From Dyadobacter subterraneus (GTDB lineage Bacteria > Bacteroidota > Bacteroidia > Cytophagales > Spirosomataceae), in assembly GCF_015221875.1 (NCBI RefSeq), contig NZ_JACYGY010000001.1:4442501-4506500 (forward strand): a stretch of DNA of 64,000 bases, read 5' to 3'. Made by a program: the position numbers and the translations under genes. How positions within the stretch are numbered: position 1 is the first letter of the stretch; each line of letters begins with the position of its first letter. The notes beneath the pieces were generated by a model. The model searched no databases. It worked only from the letters and a program-made list of their open reading frames with translations, and was not told the DNA's origin. Shown here one piece after another: positions 15,919 to 25,460 of this stretch.

Positions 15919-16659
15919 TTATAATACATCGTTCCAAACCCAGCTCATTATAAAAATACGGCTGAGACTGACAGCTTCTTTCAATAAAACCTTAAAGCTG
16001 AAATCACTGAAAATAATGGAAGGATTCGCGAACACGTTTACGGATTGTATAGCAACTTTTTTCTTGATCAATTTTCTGATCAGTTCAATTTCAAAAACAA
16101 AAGTATTGGTCTTGGTACGCTGCACGTCTGGCAGAATTTCACGTCTCAAACCTTTAATTCCCGCCTGGGTATCGGTAATGTGGCCGGAAAGGAAGAGACG
16201 GTTCAGCAGATGAAGTCCCTTCGAAATTAATTGTCTTTTCAAAGGCAGTTTTTTAAAATATTCACTTGTCCGGTTGCCGTATACAAACCAGCAGTCCGGA
16301 TTTTCATTAAATATTTTTACCATTTCCACAATCGGATCGGTGCCAAAAGGAAAGTCTATATCGGTATAGATGATGATATCACCATCTGCCCGCATCGTTC
16401 CTTTACGAATAGCCGAGCCTTTGCCTTCATTGACAATACTATCAAGAAAAACGACATTGTCGCTGGCAGTAAGCACACAAACTTTGCTTTTGTCAAGGCG
16501 CGTGGATCCGTCATTCGAAATGATATACTGAATCCTGTTAAATGGCAGCCTGCCATTCAACTCTGTAATATTATTTTCCAGTGTCTGGCACCATCCTTCT
16601 GCCGGATTGTAACAGGGAAGCACGACACTGATTAACGGAGGGAGGTTATTTTTTTTCAA
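15919..16659 (-). CDS. Glycosyltransferase family 2 (dolichol-phosphate-sugar synthase-like)
   Basis: 246 residues, GT-A fold. Visible motifs are SVVLPCYNPAEGW at the N-terminus, SNDGSTR, NEGKGSAIRKG, and the metal-binding TDIDFPFG (DxD). The layout resembles polyprenyl-phosphate sugar transferases such as dolichol-phosphate mannose or glucose synthases, but no trailing membrane segments are present. Its start overlaps the end of the preceding membrane glycosyltransferase by 14 bases, so the two are translationally coupled and probably act in one lipid-linked sugar pathway. Its 3' end lies 156 bases upstream of the tetR start. Confidence 0.88.
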   Translation of the reverse strand: MKKNNLPPLISVVLPCYNPAEGWCQTLENNITELNGRLPFNRIQYIISNDGSTRLDKSKVCVLTASDNVVFLDSIVNEGKGSAIRKGTMRADGDIIIYTDIDFPFGTDPIVEMVKIFNENPDCWFVYGNRTSEYFKKLPLKRQLISKGLHLLNRLFLSGHITDTQAGIKGLRREILPDVQRTKTNTFVFEIELIRKLIKKKVAIQSVNVFANPSIIFSDFSFKVLLKEAVSLSRIFIMSWVWNDVL

Positions 16660-17791
16660 GGCTTAATAACTGAAATTGTAATACAAACCATACTATAAAA
16701 CAAGGGATCACTTTGATCAGATTCGGACCTAAAAACTCATGGCGCCATAAGGCCGGATACACATCTGTCGGCGCCAGAATACTGAACAGAAAAACACTGC
16801 TGACAAGAAACCTGGCCGGATATCCGAAGCTTTCCCGGCTGGTAACATACCATAATACTACTCCCTGTATGGCAATTACATAGGTAGGAGATTCGGCAGC
16901 GTGGTTAAACATAATCACCCATAGCGATGCGTAGGCCAGTAAAAGAAACCGATTTTGTTGGCTGGTAAAATGCTGTCTGACCAGGGTCCACATCCAGGTA
17001 ATGGCAAACAGCAGAAGGCCCAAATATTGCACGCGCATTACACCTTTGTCGGTAAATGAAGGAAACCACAATTTGATAAGCCCCATAATGGAAAGCCCGA
17101 AATTGATTTTATGGTCATCAATCATGCAGGTATACCAATCCTGGTAGAGCTGTTGAAAATAGCTCATGCCCACAAATGGTAACGGCAGAAGCGACATAAC
17201 CACAAACCAGAAAACAAAGTGGAGAACATACTGCCCGCGTTTGGGATAAAAAAGAAACAAGGAAGCGAAAATCAGCCCGTATCCCTTGATACAAAATGCC
17301 ACAACAGGAAGCAGTGCTGCCCATTTTACTCTACCTTTTTCCAGTAATGAAAATGTGAGCAAACCCAGCGCCGCAATCACCGGATTTGTCTGTTCATTGT
17401 GAATCGATGTGTTCAGTTCCAAAAGAATAAACCACCAGAAAAAAACTTTGTGTTTGTAAGAAAGAGGAAGGGTTCGTATGGCATAAAAGAGGGTAAGGGA
17501 ACAAAACAGCAACCAGAAAAACAGTCCGGCCACAACGGGCATCAGACTGAACGGTGCGAACATGATACAAAAAGAAGGATGATAAAGAAACAGATCAAAA
17601 TACTCCTTCGGATATTCCAGATGCAGATTTGTTCTGTTTAATAAATGAAACAGTGACTGACGAAATATAATGTAGTTATTATACTTCAACGGCCCCCTGA
17701 CATAATCCTGAATGCCGGTAACGATACTGATTAAAATGTAAACAAATAGAATTACGTTTTCCCTTGAAAAAAATTCGGCAATACGTTTCAT
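16646..17791 (-). CDS. Multi-pass membrane protein, GT87/DUF2029-like glycosyltransferase
   Basis: 381 residues with about ten hydrophobic segments (starting at 13-28, then around 80, 97, 130 and onward). The luminal-type loop with YPKEYFDLFLYHPSF and the overall plan fit the DUF2029/GT87 family of polyprenyl-phosphate-dependent mannosyltransferases, which use the product of GT2 partners like the overlapping downstream gene. Assignment rests on topology and this loop, so the family is probable rather than certain. The ATG at 17791 directly precedes a basic stretch and the first membrane helix. Confidence 0.75.
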   Translation of the reverse strand: MKRIAEFFSRENVILFVYILISIVTGIQDYVRGPLKYNNYIIFRQSLFHLLNRTNLHLEYPKEYFDLFLYHPSFCIMFAPFSLMPVVAGLFFWLLFCSLTLFYAIRTLPLSYKHKVFFWWFILLELNTSIHNEQTNPVIAALGLLTFSLLEKGRVKWAALLPVVAFCIKGYGLIFASLFLFYPKRGQYVLHFVFWFVVMSLLPLPFVGMSYFQQLYQDWYTCMIDDHKINFGLSIMGLIKLWFPSFTDKGVMRVQYLGLLLFAITWMWTLVRQHFTSQQNRFLLLAYASLWVIMFNHAAESPTYVIAIQGVVLWYVTSRESFGYPARFLVSSVFLFSILAPTDVYPALWRHEFLGPNLIKVIPCFIVWFVLQFQLLSLEKK

Positions 17792-17966
17792 TAAAAAATT
17801 TATTGTTAGGGTTGGATTGAAACTGCGTTATACGCTGATTCCGGCAATCATTTTTTTATAGACTAATTCAGTCAGGTCTTGTGTAACGTATTGATTTTCA
17901 GTATTTAATTATTTTAATGAATGTTATAAGTATTATAATAATACTTACGGCAATTCCTTGCACCGG

Positions 17967-18014
17967 CGTTGCCTGACTAGGGAAGAAAAAAAAATTTATC
18001 TTTGTCAGGCAACG
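17967..18014. promoter_or_regulatory. Inverted repeat around the sigma-factor promoter
   Basis: Perfect 11-base arms CGTTGCCTGAC (17967-17977) and GTCAGGCAACG (18004-18014) flank an A-rich stretch and an exact -7 element TATCTTTG (17997-18004). It may be a regulator site or, if transcribed, a 5' hairpin. Confidence 0.45.
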
Positions 18015-18649
18015 AGACAGTTGCTTTTTTACGTAGAAAAGAATGGAACTTACTTATTGACGAATCTGTGCTTTTTAGAAGATCCAAAACCTTACCGTTG
18101 ACGGAAATACTGGAAGGATGCCGCAACCAGAAACCAGCCGCACAGAAACAGTTGTTTGAAGCCTATTACAGCTTTGGCATCAATATTTGCATGCGTTACG
18201 CCGACAACAGGGAAGAGGCAGAAGAAATGTTTGATGACGGCTTTCTTAGAGTTTTAAACAAAATAGGTTATTACGATCCGGACCAGCCTTTTGATGCCTG
18301 GTTTAGAACTGTAATCATCAGATCTGCTATTGACCACTACCGCAAGAACAAGTCAGAAGTAACATTTGCTGATATTGAGGAGGCATATGATATTGGTCAG
18401 GATGAGGGACTTATTGAGCGGTTATCAGCTGAAGAAATACTGACAGTTGTTCAGCTTCTACCTCCATCCTACCGCACAGCTTTTTCTTTACACGTTGTTG
18501 ATGGCTATTCGCATGCCGAAATTGCCGGAATGCTTGGGATCAACGAAGGAACTTCCCGTTCCAATCTGGCCAAAGCCAGAATTAAATTACAGGAACTACT
18601 CATTAACTGGGTCTCAAACGGATCTATAAACACACGAAACTATGTCTAG
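18002..18649 (+). CDS. ECF-type RNA polymerase sigma factor
   Basis: Up to 215 residues. Region 2 is recognisable (AQKQLFEAYYSFGINICMRYADNREEAEEMFDDGFLRV in outline), and region 4 contains LPPSYRTAFSLHVVDGYSHAEIAGMLGINEGTSRSNLAKAR. The nominal TTG start at 18002 lies inside the -7 element TATCTTTG (17997-18004), so the real start is probably GTG 18068 or TTG 18098 (before TEILEGC). It overlaps the next gene by 8 bases; that product has an anti-sigma-like N-terminus, so the two probably form a cell-surface signalling pair. Confidence 0.88.
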   Translation: MSGNETVAFLRRKEWNLLIDESVLFRRSKTLPLTEILEGCRNQKPAAQKQLFEAYYSFGINICMRYADNREEAEEMFDDGFLRVLNKIGYYDPDQPFDAWFRTVIIRSAIDHYRKNKSEVTFADIEEAYDIGQDEGLIERLSAEEILTVVQLLPPSYRTAFSLHVVDGYSHAEIAGMLGINEGTSRSNLAKARIKLQELLINWVSNGSINTRNYV

Positions 18650-20021
18650 TGAACGTTTCGATAAACTGATAAAAAAGAATCTGGAATCTGTACGGCCGGA
18701 ATACCGGCCGGGCGCCTGGGACCGGTTCAGTAAAAAACTGCCCGCTGTTGGTTTTCTGCCCTGGGTACAGCAGTATGGAGGCTGGGCGCTGGCTGCCATG
18801 ATGCTGGCCGGATGGTTTACCACACTTTATTCATTAAGAGAAAATCAGGAGCTGATCAGGCAATTAAGTAATACCCCGGGCAGAAATATGGCTTATGAAA
18901 ATAATGCTGTAAAAGGACCGGTACCGCCCGACCAGGTCAGCACGGCAAAAAAACCTGTTACCGATACGGTTTACATTGTCAAAAAAACCATTATCGAGCA
19001 CAGACATTTTTACGATATGCCACCTGATGCAAAAAACAGATCAGCGAAAAATGAAAAAGATCCGGATCGAAAAAATACTACGGAAGCTTTCCTTACCACA
19101 TCACCAGCAAATTCAGAAATAAACGGCACCAATCAGGATAAAGAAACTTTACTTACTAAAAAAGCCGCGTCAGAAAATCAGCAGGAAACAGTTGAAATTA
19201 AGGTTTTAGAAAAAGGCCCGATTTCATTTGCTTCGCAAACCGAAACAAGTACTGTTTCTGATACATCAGATATTATAACCGATGAAGACCGCTTTGCAAC
19301 TTTGCTGGATTCTAACCGGGCCATTCAGGCTTACAATTACAAAGTTCTGGCTGCCCTTGTAGATTCACTATCAGCTAAAAAATCAAAATCACCCGTTATT
19401 AAACCCAAAAGACCGTCCTTTAGACTTTCTTCTTTACAGCCACGTCTGGGCATGGAAAGTTTGCTTTCTCCCCACAGTTACGGCATCGGCCCTGTGGTTG
19501 AATTCTTCCCTACTGAAAACCTGGGAATTTCTATTGGCATTCAGGCATCAACGCTGGAAGCTGAAAATCATAAAGCGCTCAGGGATTATAATTCTGCTAC
19601 CGGTAAACTCTTTCTGGTGCAATACCGCAGTTATCTCCCTTCCAAATTTGACAAAATCGAGGATATTTCAATTAATACTTCTGTGATCAGTATGCCAGTC
19701 AGCCTTAAATATTATATTCCTCTAAAAAAGAATATATCGCTGTTTGTGCAGTCGGGAACGAGCCTGGATCTGACAGCCTATCAGCAGGTTGACTTTGAAA
19801 GTTATCTGAATAAGTCTAAGCGAAGAAATACTTTTGAGACCGATGCCAAGCCTAATTTCTTCCACAATCTGATGTTTGGCGCAGGTCTTCAATACAGAAA
19901 ATCAAGAATTTTGGCCCAGCTTTCTCCCTTCTATGTGTATGATTTCAGAAACATTGTCAATACACCGTCTGGCAGTAATCTGGGATTAAGAGCGTCGTTA
20001 TGGTTAAATTTATATAAGTAA
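18642..20021 (+). CDS. Anti-sigma-like N-terminus fused to an outer-membrane beta-barrel domain
   Basis: 459 residues. Residues 1-40 (ERFDKLIKKNLESVRPEYRPGAWDRFSKKLP in outline) resemble the short cytoplasmic sigma-binding segment found next to Bacteroidota ECF factors; one membrane helix follows at about 47-63. A charged low-complexity linker spans roughly 75-230, and the C-terminal 200 residues show alternating beta-strand patterns with aromatic ends (RASLWLNLYK), as in PorT/OmpA-like barrels. One protein would then span both membranes. The gene overlaps the sigma factor by 8 bases. Function is inferred from architecture and context. Confidence 0.75.
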   Translation: MSSERFDKLIKKNLESVRPEYRPGAWDRFSKKLPAVGFLPWVQQYGGWALAAMMLAGWFTTLYSLRENQELIRQLSNTPGRNMAYENNAVKGPVPPDQVSTAKKPVTDTVYIVKKTIIEHRHFYDMPPDAKNRSAKNEKDPDRKNTTEAFLTTSPANSEINGTNQDKETLLTKKAASENQQETVEIKVLEKGPISFASQTETSTVSDTSDIITDEDRFATLLDSNRAIQAYNYKVLAALVDSLSAKKSKSPVIKPKRPSFRLSSLQPRLGMESLLSPHSYGIGPVVEFFPTENLGISIGIQASTLEAENHKALRDYNSATGKLFLVQYRSYLPSKFDKIEDISINTSVISMPVSLKYYIPLKKNISLFVQSGTSLDLTAYQQVDFESYLNKSKRRNTFETDAKPNFFHNLMFGAGLQYRKSRILAQLSPFYVYDFRNIVNTPSGSNLGLRASLWLNLYK

Positions 20022-20055
20022 AGATTTTACAAAAAGTAAAAAAGAAAAAAAAGAA

Positions 20056-20085
20056 AAGTGCGCCAGGATTTCTGTTGGCGCACTT
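20056..20085 (-). terminator. Bidirectional hairpin terminator
   Basis: Perfect 10-base arms AAGTGCGCCA and TGGCGCACTT with a 10-base loop. On the minus strand it is followed by a long T-rich tract, ending the DUF296 gene; it may also serve the plus-strand barrel gene. Confidence 0.8.
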
Positions 20086-20117
20086 TGCGAAATCTTATCT
20101 GCTTTGCGTGAACGCCA

Positions 20118-20642
20118 TTACTGTTCACGAACTGTTGTCATCGTCCGAAGTTCAGGAAGATCTTTATTCCATTCTCTGGTGATTGGTTTTGTAGTTGGCG
20201 TGATAAAGATTTCCAGAATCAGTGATACTTCCGCCTCTTTCACGTGTCCGCCGTGTACGTTGAAATCCGATCCGCCCAGGGCGATATGCGCGTGAACGAT
20301 TGGCTTGTTTTCAAAATATCCAAGGTTTCCACTCAATGAAAGCACCTCCATGGATGGCTCAAACTTTTTATACTTGTACTTTTTTTCATTCAGATCGTAA
20401 TAGGCCACCTCTACATTTTGAACCGCACCAATTCCGGAAATACTGGCGCCCGGCAATTTTTCCTTTTCCATAAAAGCCGTCAAACTTGCAATAAGTGGTT
20501 GTCCGCGTTTGATCACTAACAAGTAGTTATCCCCATCTTTACGATAGTCAAGATCAGAAGCATTGATTTTCGATGGCGTAGTTACCTGGGAAAACACTGG
20601 AAATACGGTAAACAGAAGTATAAAAAGGCAATAGAATTTCAT
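20118..20642 (-). CDS. Exported PPC/DUF296-domain protein
   Basis: 174 residues: signal peptide 1-18 (VFPVFSQ cleavage region), then a PPC domain (DUF296). Typical features are YLLVIKRGQPLIASLTAFMEKEKLPGASISGIGAVQNVEVAYYD in outline and the metal-site-like HAHIALGGSDFNVHGGHVKEAEVS with several His residues. Cytosolic relatives are called DNA-binding in plants because of AT-hooks; here there is no AT-hook and the signal peptide puts it outside the cytoplasm, so DNA binding is unlikely. True role unknown. It ends at a strong terminator. Confidence 0.82.
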   Translation of the reverse strand: MKFYCLFILLFTVFPVFSQVTTPSKINASDLDYRKDGDNYLLVIKRGQPLIASLTAFMEKEKLPGASISGIGAVQNVEVAYYDLNEKKYKYKKFEPSMEVLSLSGNLGYFENKPIVHAHIALGGSDFNVHGGHVKEAEVSLILEIFITPTTKPITREWNKDLPELRTMTTVREQ

Positions 20643-20748
20643 GCAGTTTTTTTGATTTAATATGGATAAATAAAAAGTTAAAAAGTGTCACCAGCTTGAT
20701 ACAAATATATTTTGATAATTGTTAAATTATCAGGATTAGTAACGGTCG

Positions 20749-21162
20749 CTACAAGATAATCACAATGGTTCCTGCCAAGATCAGCAATCCTCCTATCAGT
20801 GTTTTTAAGTCGATCGGTTCTTTTAAAATAAGAAAAGCCAGCCCCATAGCGATCGCAACGCTTAACTTATCAATAGGAGCAACTTTGGACACATTTCCGG
20901 TTTCCAGCGCTTTAAAATAGAAGATCCAGGAAAGTCCGGTGGCAACACCGGAAAGTACAAGGAAAATAAGATTATTTCTATTCAGTAATTTAACCTCCCT
21001 GATCTCCCCGCTGGCAAGAATAATGCCCCAGGCAATAAAAACCACAACAACCGTACGGACTGCCGTTGCGACGTTCCCATTCATTCCCTTGATTCCGATT
21101 TTAGCTAAAATAGCAGTCAAAGCTGCAAAAATCGCCGACAAAACAGCATAGTATTTCCACAT
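20749..21162 (-). CDS. EamA/DMT-family membrane protein (single EamA domain)
   Basis: 137 residues with five hydrophobic segments, one EamA unit (half the usual ten-helix transporter). Features include LSAIFAALTAILAKIGI, GLSWIFYFKALETGNVSKVAPIDKLSVAIAMGLAFLILKEP in outline and LLILAGTIVIIL. Single-domain members are known in bacteria and probably work as dimers; substrate unknown. The ATG at 21162 (MWKYYAV) is preferred to an in-frame start at 21273, which would add a non-family, non-hydrophobic leader and nearly reach the divergent TonB receptor gene. Confidence 0.82.
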   Translation of the reverse strand: MWKYYAVLSAIFAALTAILAKIGIKGMNGNVATAVRTVVVVFIAWGIILASGEIREVKLLNRNNLIFLVLSGVATGLSWIFYFKALETGNVSKVAPIDKLSVAIAMGLAFLILKEPIDLKTLIGGLLILAGTIVIIL

Positions 21163-21293
21163 ATTTTCACGTGTTAGCCCCCAAAGTATCAATTCAATTA
21201 TTCGCTTTCCAAGTGATAGTTGATCCCAGGCCAGAGCGGTAATCTTTGAATAATTTGTGTAATTTAACTTCAAAACTCACTAAAATATAAAAT

Positions 21294-23726
21294 ATGAAGT
21301 CTGATTTACTGAAAGTTCTATTTCTTATTGCAGGAATCATATTTAGTTTAAATGTGGGCGCTCAGGTTAAGTTGGACAACAGTTTACCACAGGCTGAAAA
21401 TGTTAAAAATATTCTGAGCGGAAAAATCACTAATACCGAAAACGGAGAGGTGCTTCCGGGCGCATCCGTTATTTTTCCCGACCTGAAAATCGGTGGAACA
21501 ACAAATGCCCAGGGAATATATGCTTTCAAAAATCTGCCGGAAGGAAAATATCTGATCGAAATTACTTTTGTCGGTTTCAGCTCAATTTTGGAAACGATTG
21601 AATTGAAAGGAAATATGACAAAAGATTTCACCCTTTCACCAACAGCAGTGGAAGCGGAAGCCGTGACGATCACAGGCGTTTCTTCGGCCACTTCTGTTAA
21701 AAGAACGCCAATTCCGGTTACTATTATCAAAAAACAAGATCTTAACCGTGGAACTTCAACCAATATTATTGATGCATTAACAAAAATTCCTGGCGTTTCC
21801 CAGGTTTCAACGGGAGCTGCTATTTCCAAACCTATTATCCGCGGACTTGGATACAATCGTCTCGTGGTAGTCAATGATGGAATCAGACAGGAAGGACAGC
21901 AGTGGGGTGATGAGCACGGTGTTGAAATTGACGAATACAGCATAAGCCGGGCGGAAGTTCTAAAAGGGCCAGCCTCGATTATGTATGGAAGTGATGCGCT
22001 GGCCGGCGTAATCAACTTTACATCCATCGAAACAGCGGCGGAAGGAGAAACCAGCGGAAGCATTTTGACTACTTACCAGTCAAATAATAATTTGCGTGGT
22101 GTGCATGGGGAAGTAAATGGAAACAAAAATGGCCTGGTCTGGGGCCTGAATGGCACCTATAAAGCGGCTGATGATTATAAAAATAAATACGACGGAAAGG
22201 TTTTTAATTCCAATTTCAACGAGAAAAACTTTGGTACTTATATCGGGCTAAATAAAAGCTGGGGATTCACTCATTTGTATCTGACACGTTTCGATCAGAC
22301 TGTCGGATTGATTGAGGGCGACCGCGACGAGGCTACCGGAAAATTTACAAAACTCGTTAACAATAATGGGACCGAGGAAGAGGTTACGGTTAATTCAAAA
22401 GATTTTAATACTTCGGATCCTGTCATTCCCTACCAAAAAATCAAACATTTTAAACTGGCCACCGATAACAGTTTTTATCTTGGCAATAACCGTCTGGCCG
22501 CTACAATTGCCTATCAGCGCAACCGCCGTCAGGAATTTGGTAATGTCCTGGATCCGGGAGAAAAAGCCCTTTATTTTGATCTGAGCACGATAAATTACAA
22601 TATCCGGTACCATTTTTCTGAAAATAACGGTTGGAAAAACTCGGTTGGAATTAACGGAATGCAGCAGACAAACCGCAATAAGGGCGTTGAAGCTTTGATC
22701 CCTGAATATTCTCTTTTCGACGCAGGCGTTTTTTTCTACACCCAAAAAAGAATTGACAAATTAACGATCAGCGGTGGAATCCGTTTTGATGCCAGATTCC
22801 TGAACAGTAACGCATTATTCTTGGACGAAGCGCTAAAATTCGAATCCTTCAAGCGGAATTTCTCCAACGTATCTGCCAGCGCAGGTTTGAGTTATGCTTT
22901 GTCAAAAGCGGCTACTTTGAAATTCAATATCGCCAGAGGATTTCGCGCTCCCAATATTCCTGAACTGGCAAGTAATGGCGCGCACGAAGGAACAAACCGT
23001 TATGTGCACGGTCAGCAAAACCTGAAATCAGAAACCAGTCTGCAACTGGATGGCGGCATTGAAATGTCTACTTCGCACCTGACGCTTTCGGCCTACGCTT
23101 TTTATAATTCGATCAGCAATTTCATTTATTACCGAAAACTGGTATCCGGCTCAGGCTCAGATTCGATTGTTTTAGACGGAACCGAAAAGTTGATCGCCTA
23201 CCAATACGCCCAGAACAAAGCAAATCTTTACGGCGGTGAAATCAGCATCGATATACATCCCCACCCGCTCGACTGGCTGCATATCCAAAGCATGTTTTCT
23301 TATGTAAGAGCGACGCTTAGCCAGGCGCAGGACGGCAGCAAAAATCTCCCGCTGATTCCTTCCGGAAGATTGATCAATACGATAAAAGCAGAATTTGGCA
23401 AAAACAATAAAAAACTCCGCAACGCTTATCTGAAACTTGAACTGGACAATACCTTTGCTCAAAACCATCCCTTTACAGGTTTTAACACGGAGACAAAAAC
23501 AGCAGGTTACGGTTTATTGAACGCCGGACTGGGTGGTGATCTGGTTAGCAAACAAAGAACATTTCTGAGTATCTTTTTATCGGCAAATAACATCACTGAC
23601 GTCGCTTACCAGAATCATTTGAGCCGGCTCAAATACACGGCTGTAAATAATGTCACCGGCAGAATGGGTGTTTTTAATATGGGAAGAAATTTCAGTGTGA
23701 AAGTGATAATTCCATTCAAAATCTAA
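21294..23726 (+). CDS. TonB-dependent outer-membrane receptor
   Basis: 810 residues: signal peptide (1-23), a CarboxypepD_reg-like domain (about 42-112, GKITNTENGEVLPGASVIFP), a plug domain (about 140-250, PITVIIKKQDLNRG, IPGVSQVSTG, RGLGYNRLVVVNDGIRQEGQQWGDEHG) and a 22-strand barrel ending with an aromatic-rich strand. The plug wording is closest to zinc, copper or siderophore receptors of the ZnuD/FrpB-like group rather than SusC, which is longer and paired with SusD; no SusD is adjacent. Divergent from the EamA gene. Ligand not certain, metal complex favoured. Confidence 0.9.
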   Translation: MKSDLLKVLFLIAGIIFSLNVGAQVKLDNSLPQAENVKNILSGKITNTENGEVLPGASVIFPDLKIGGTTNAQGIYAFKNLPEGKYLIEITFVGFSSILETIELKGNMTKDFTLSPTAVEAEAVTITGVSSATSVKRTPIPVTIIKKQDLNRGTSTNIIDALTKIPGVSQVSTGAAISKPIIRGLGYNRLVVVNDGIRQEGQQWGDEHGVEIDEYSISRAEVLKGPASIMYGSDALAGVINFTSIETAAEGETSGSILTTYQSNNNLRGVHGEVNGNKNGLVWGLNGTYKAADDYKNKYDGKVFNSNFNEKNFGTYIGLNKSWGFTHLYLTRFDQTVGLIEGDRDEATGKFTKLVNNNGTEEEVTVNSKDFNTSDPVIPYQKIKHFKLATDNSFYLGNNRLAATIAYQRNRRQEFGNVLDPGEKALYFDLSTINYNIRYHFSENNGWKNSVGINGMQQTNRNKGVEALIPEYSLFDAGVFFYTQKRIDKLTISGGIRFDARFLNSNALFLDEALKFESFKRNFSNVSASAGLSYALSKAATLKFNIARGFRAPNIPELASNGAHEGTNRYVHGQQNLKSETSLQLDGGIEMSTSHLTLSAYAFYNSISNFIYYRKLVSGSGSDSIVLDGTEKLIAYQYAQNKANLYGGEISIDIHPHPLDWLHIQSMFSYVRATLSQAQDGSKNLPLIPSGRLINTIKAEFGKNNKKLRNAYLKLELDNTFAQNHPFTGFNTETKTAGYGLLNAGLGGDLVSKQRTFLSIFLSANNITDVAYQNHLSRLKYTAVNNVTGRMGVFNMGRNFSVKVIIPFKI

Positions 23727-23859
23727 TTCACAACTTTTAAAACTCCCAGGAATAATAGTGTAGAAATTTCAACAAACTTTTCATTGATAATGCAACTTAC
23801 GTGTAGTTTTTAAATGTATTTAGCGGCATAATTGTTGCTTTGTTCATTTAAAAATTACG

Positions 23860-24234
23860 ATGATGAAATACATTTACACGATCGGATTGTTGATTCTTTC
23901 CAACGCTTTCATGACACTTGCCTGGTACGGGCATTTAAAATTTTTCAGTAAAGATGGTGCCCACGGTACCACACCGTTATGGGCCATTGTTCTGCTCAGC
24001 TGGGGACTGGCATTTTTCGAATACTGCTTTCAGGTTCCGGCCAACAGGATCGGTTCTTCTGAAATGGGCGGACCGTTTTCTCTGGTGCAGCTCAAAATTA
24101 TTCAGGAAGTAATTACGCTCATCATCTTCATGATTTTTTCTGTGGTTGTATTTAAAAATATGCAGTTCACTAAAAATCACCTGATTGGCTTTGCGCTTTT
24201 GGTTGGAGCCGTTTACTTTATTTTTAAAGGATGA
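23860..24234 (+). CDS. DUF486 (DMT-like) small membrane protein
   Basis: 124 residues with four membrane helices. The sequence is characteristic of DUF486: MTLAWYGHLKF, WGLAFFEYCFQVPANRIGS, FSLVQLKIIQEVITLIIF and ending GAVYFIFKG. These proteins resemble small multidrug-resistance or DMT units, but no transport substrate is established. It overlaps the following MFS gene by four bases (ATGA), so the two are co-translated. Start is taken at the first ATG; the next codon is also Met. Confidence 0.88.
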   Translation: MMKYIYTIGLLILSNAFMTLAWYGHLKFFSKDGAHGTTPLWAIVLLSWGLAFFEYCFQVPANRIGSSEMGGPFSLVQLKIIQEVITLIIFMIFSVVVFKNMQFTKNHLIGFALLVGAVYFIFKG

Positions 24235-25436
24235 TGAGTCAGCTAAAATCCCGGTCTCTGAGGGGACTGGATTATATCAACTTTTCCCTGGCCGATGTCA
24301 GGGACGGAATCGGTCCGTTTCTGGGTATTTATTTACTTTCAGTTCATCACTGGAATCTGAAAGATATTGGCATCGTTTCCTCCATTGCTACTTTTGCGGG
24401 CGTTGTTGTCCAAACACCCGCCGGCGCTTTCACTGACCGCTTTAAAAACAAAAAAATAATTCTGGCCATAGCCAGTTTATTGATTGGTTTTGGAACATTA
24501 CTGATCCTTATCAAACCAGATTATTCGGTTGTTATTGTCAGTCAGGTGATTGTGGGTATAGCGGCAACATTCGTAGGCCCATCCGTAGCAGCCATGACCC
24601 TCGGACTGGTGGGATACAAAAAACTGGAAGCCAGAACCGGCCGGAATGAAATGTTCAATCACAGCGGAAATGTATCGTCCGCGTTGATTTCCGGTTTAAT
24701 TGGCTATTATATTGGTTTGAAGGGAATATTTATTTTTACTCTGGTACTATCAATTGTCAGCGTTATTTGTTTGCAACTTATTGATAACGATGAGATTGAT
24801 TATAAACTTTCCAGGGGTAGTCTGGCGAAAGATGAATCCGAAAATTCAGGTGATTCAGCGGAAGTACTGCGTCAGCCTCTATTCATTATTTTCACGGTTT
24901 GCTGCGTTTTATACCATTTTGCCAATGCGGCTATGCTGCCCATGGCGGGCCAATATATTGTATCAGAAAATAAAGTTGACGCGTCAGTTTACATGTCAGC
25001 CTGTATCGTTATAGCCCAATTATTTATGGTACCAACAGCCGCCTGGTGCAGCAGAAAAGCTGTTGATGGAAGAAAATGGCTCATGCTTGTCTGTTTTGCA
25101 ATTTTACCAATCCGCGGTTTGTTATATACTTTTAGCGCGAATCCATTTTTTATCACTTCCGTGCAGGTTCTCGACGGCATTTCCGCCGGTATTTTCGGCG
25201 TAGTCAGTATACTTATTATAGCCGATCTTACAAAAGGATCAGGTCATTTCAATCTTGCCAACGGAATTCTGATCACAGCTGTCGGGCTTGGCGCGTCTTT
25301 CAGTAACGTGGCCGCAGGTTATATTGCCAATGTTTTTTCATTTAAAATCGCATTTTTGTTTTTAAGTGCCGTGGCTGCTTTGGCATTTGTGATTTGTCTG
25401 TATTTTATGAAAGAAACTTATAATCCGGATTCCTGA
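24231..25436 (+). CDS. MFS transporter
   Basis: 401 residues with twelve predicted membrane helices. Around helices 2-3 is the MFS loop signature as AGAFTDRFKNKK, and a second basic loop occurs around residues 275-285 (SRKAVDGRKW). The first helix region (INFSLADVRDGIGPFLGIYLLS) resembles bacterial drug/sugar MFS proteins of unknown substrate. ATGA overlap with the DUF486 gene. It converges on the small gene at 25461 with only 24 bases between, and no terminator is visible there. Confidence 0.88.
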   Translation: MMSQLKSRSLRGLDYINFSLADVRDGIGPFLGIYLLSVHHWNLKDIGIVSSIATFAGVVVQTPAGAFTDRFKNKKIILAIASLLIGFGTLLILIKPDYSVVIVSQVIVGIAATFVGPSVAAMTLGLVGYKKLEARTGRNEMFNHSGNVSSALISGLIGYYIGLKGIFIFTLVLSIVSVICLQLIDNDEIDYKLSRGSLAKDESENSGDSAEVLRQPLFIIFTVCCVLYHFANAAMLPMAGQYIVSENKVDASVYMSACIVIAQLFMVPTAAWCSRKAVDGRKWLMLVCFAILPIRGLLYTFSANPFFITSVQVLDGISAGIFGVVSILIIADLTKGSGHFNLANGILITAVGLGASFSNVAAGYIANVFSFKIAFLFLSAVAALAFVICLYFMKETYNPDS

Positions 25437-25460
25437 GCGGTTTTTTCAATGATTTAAAAT

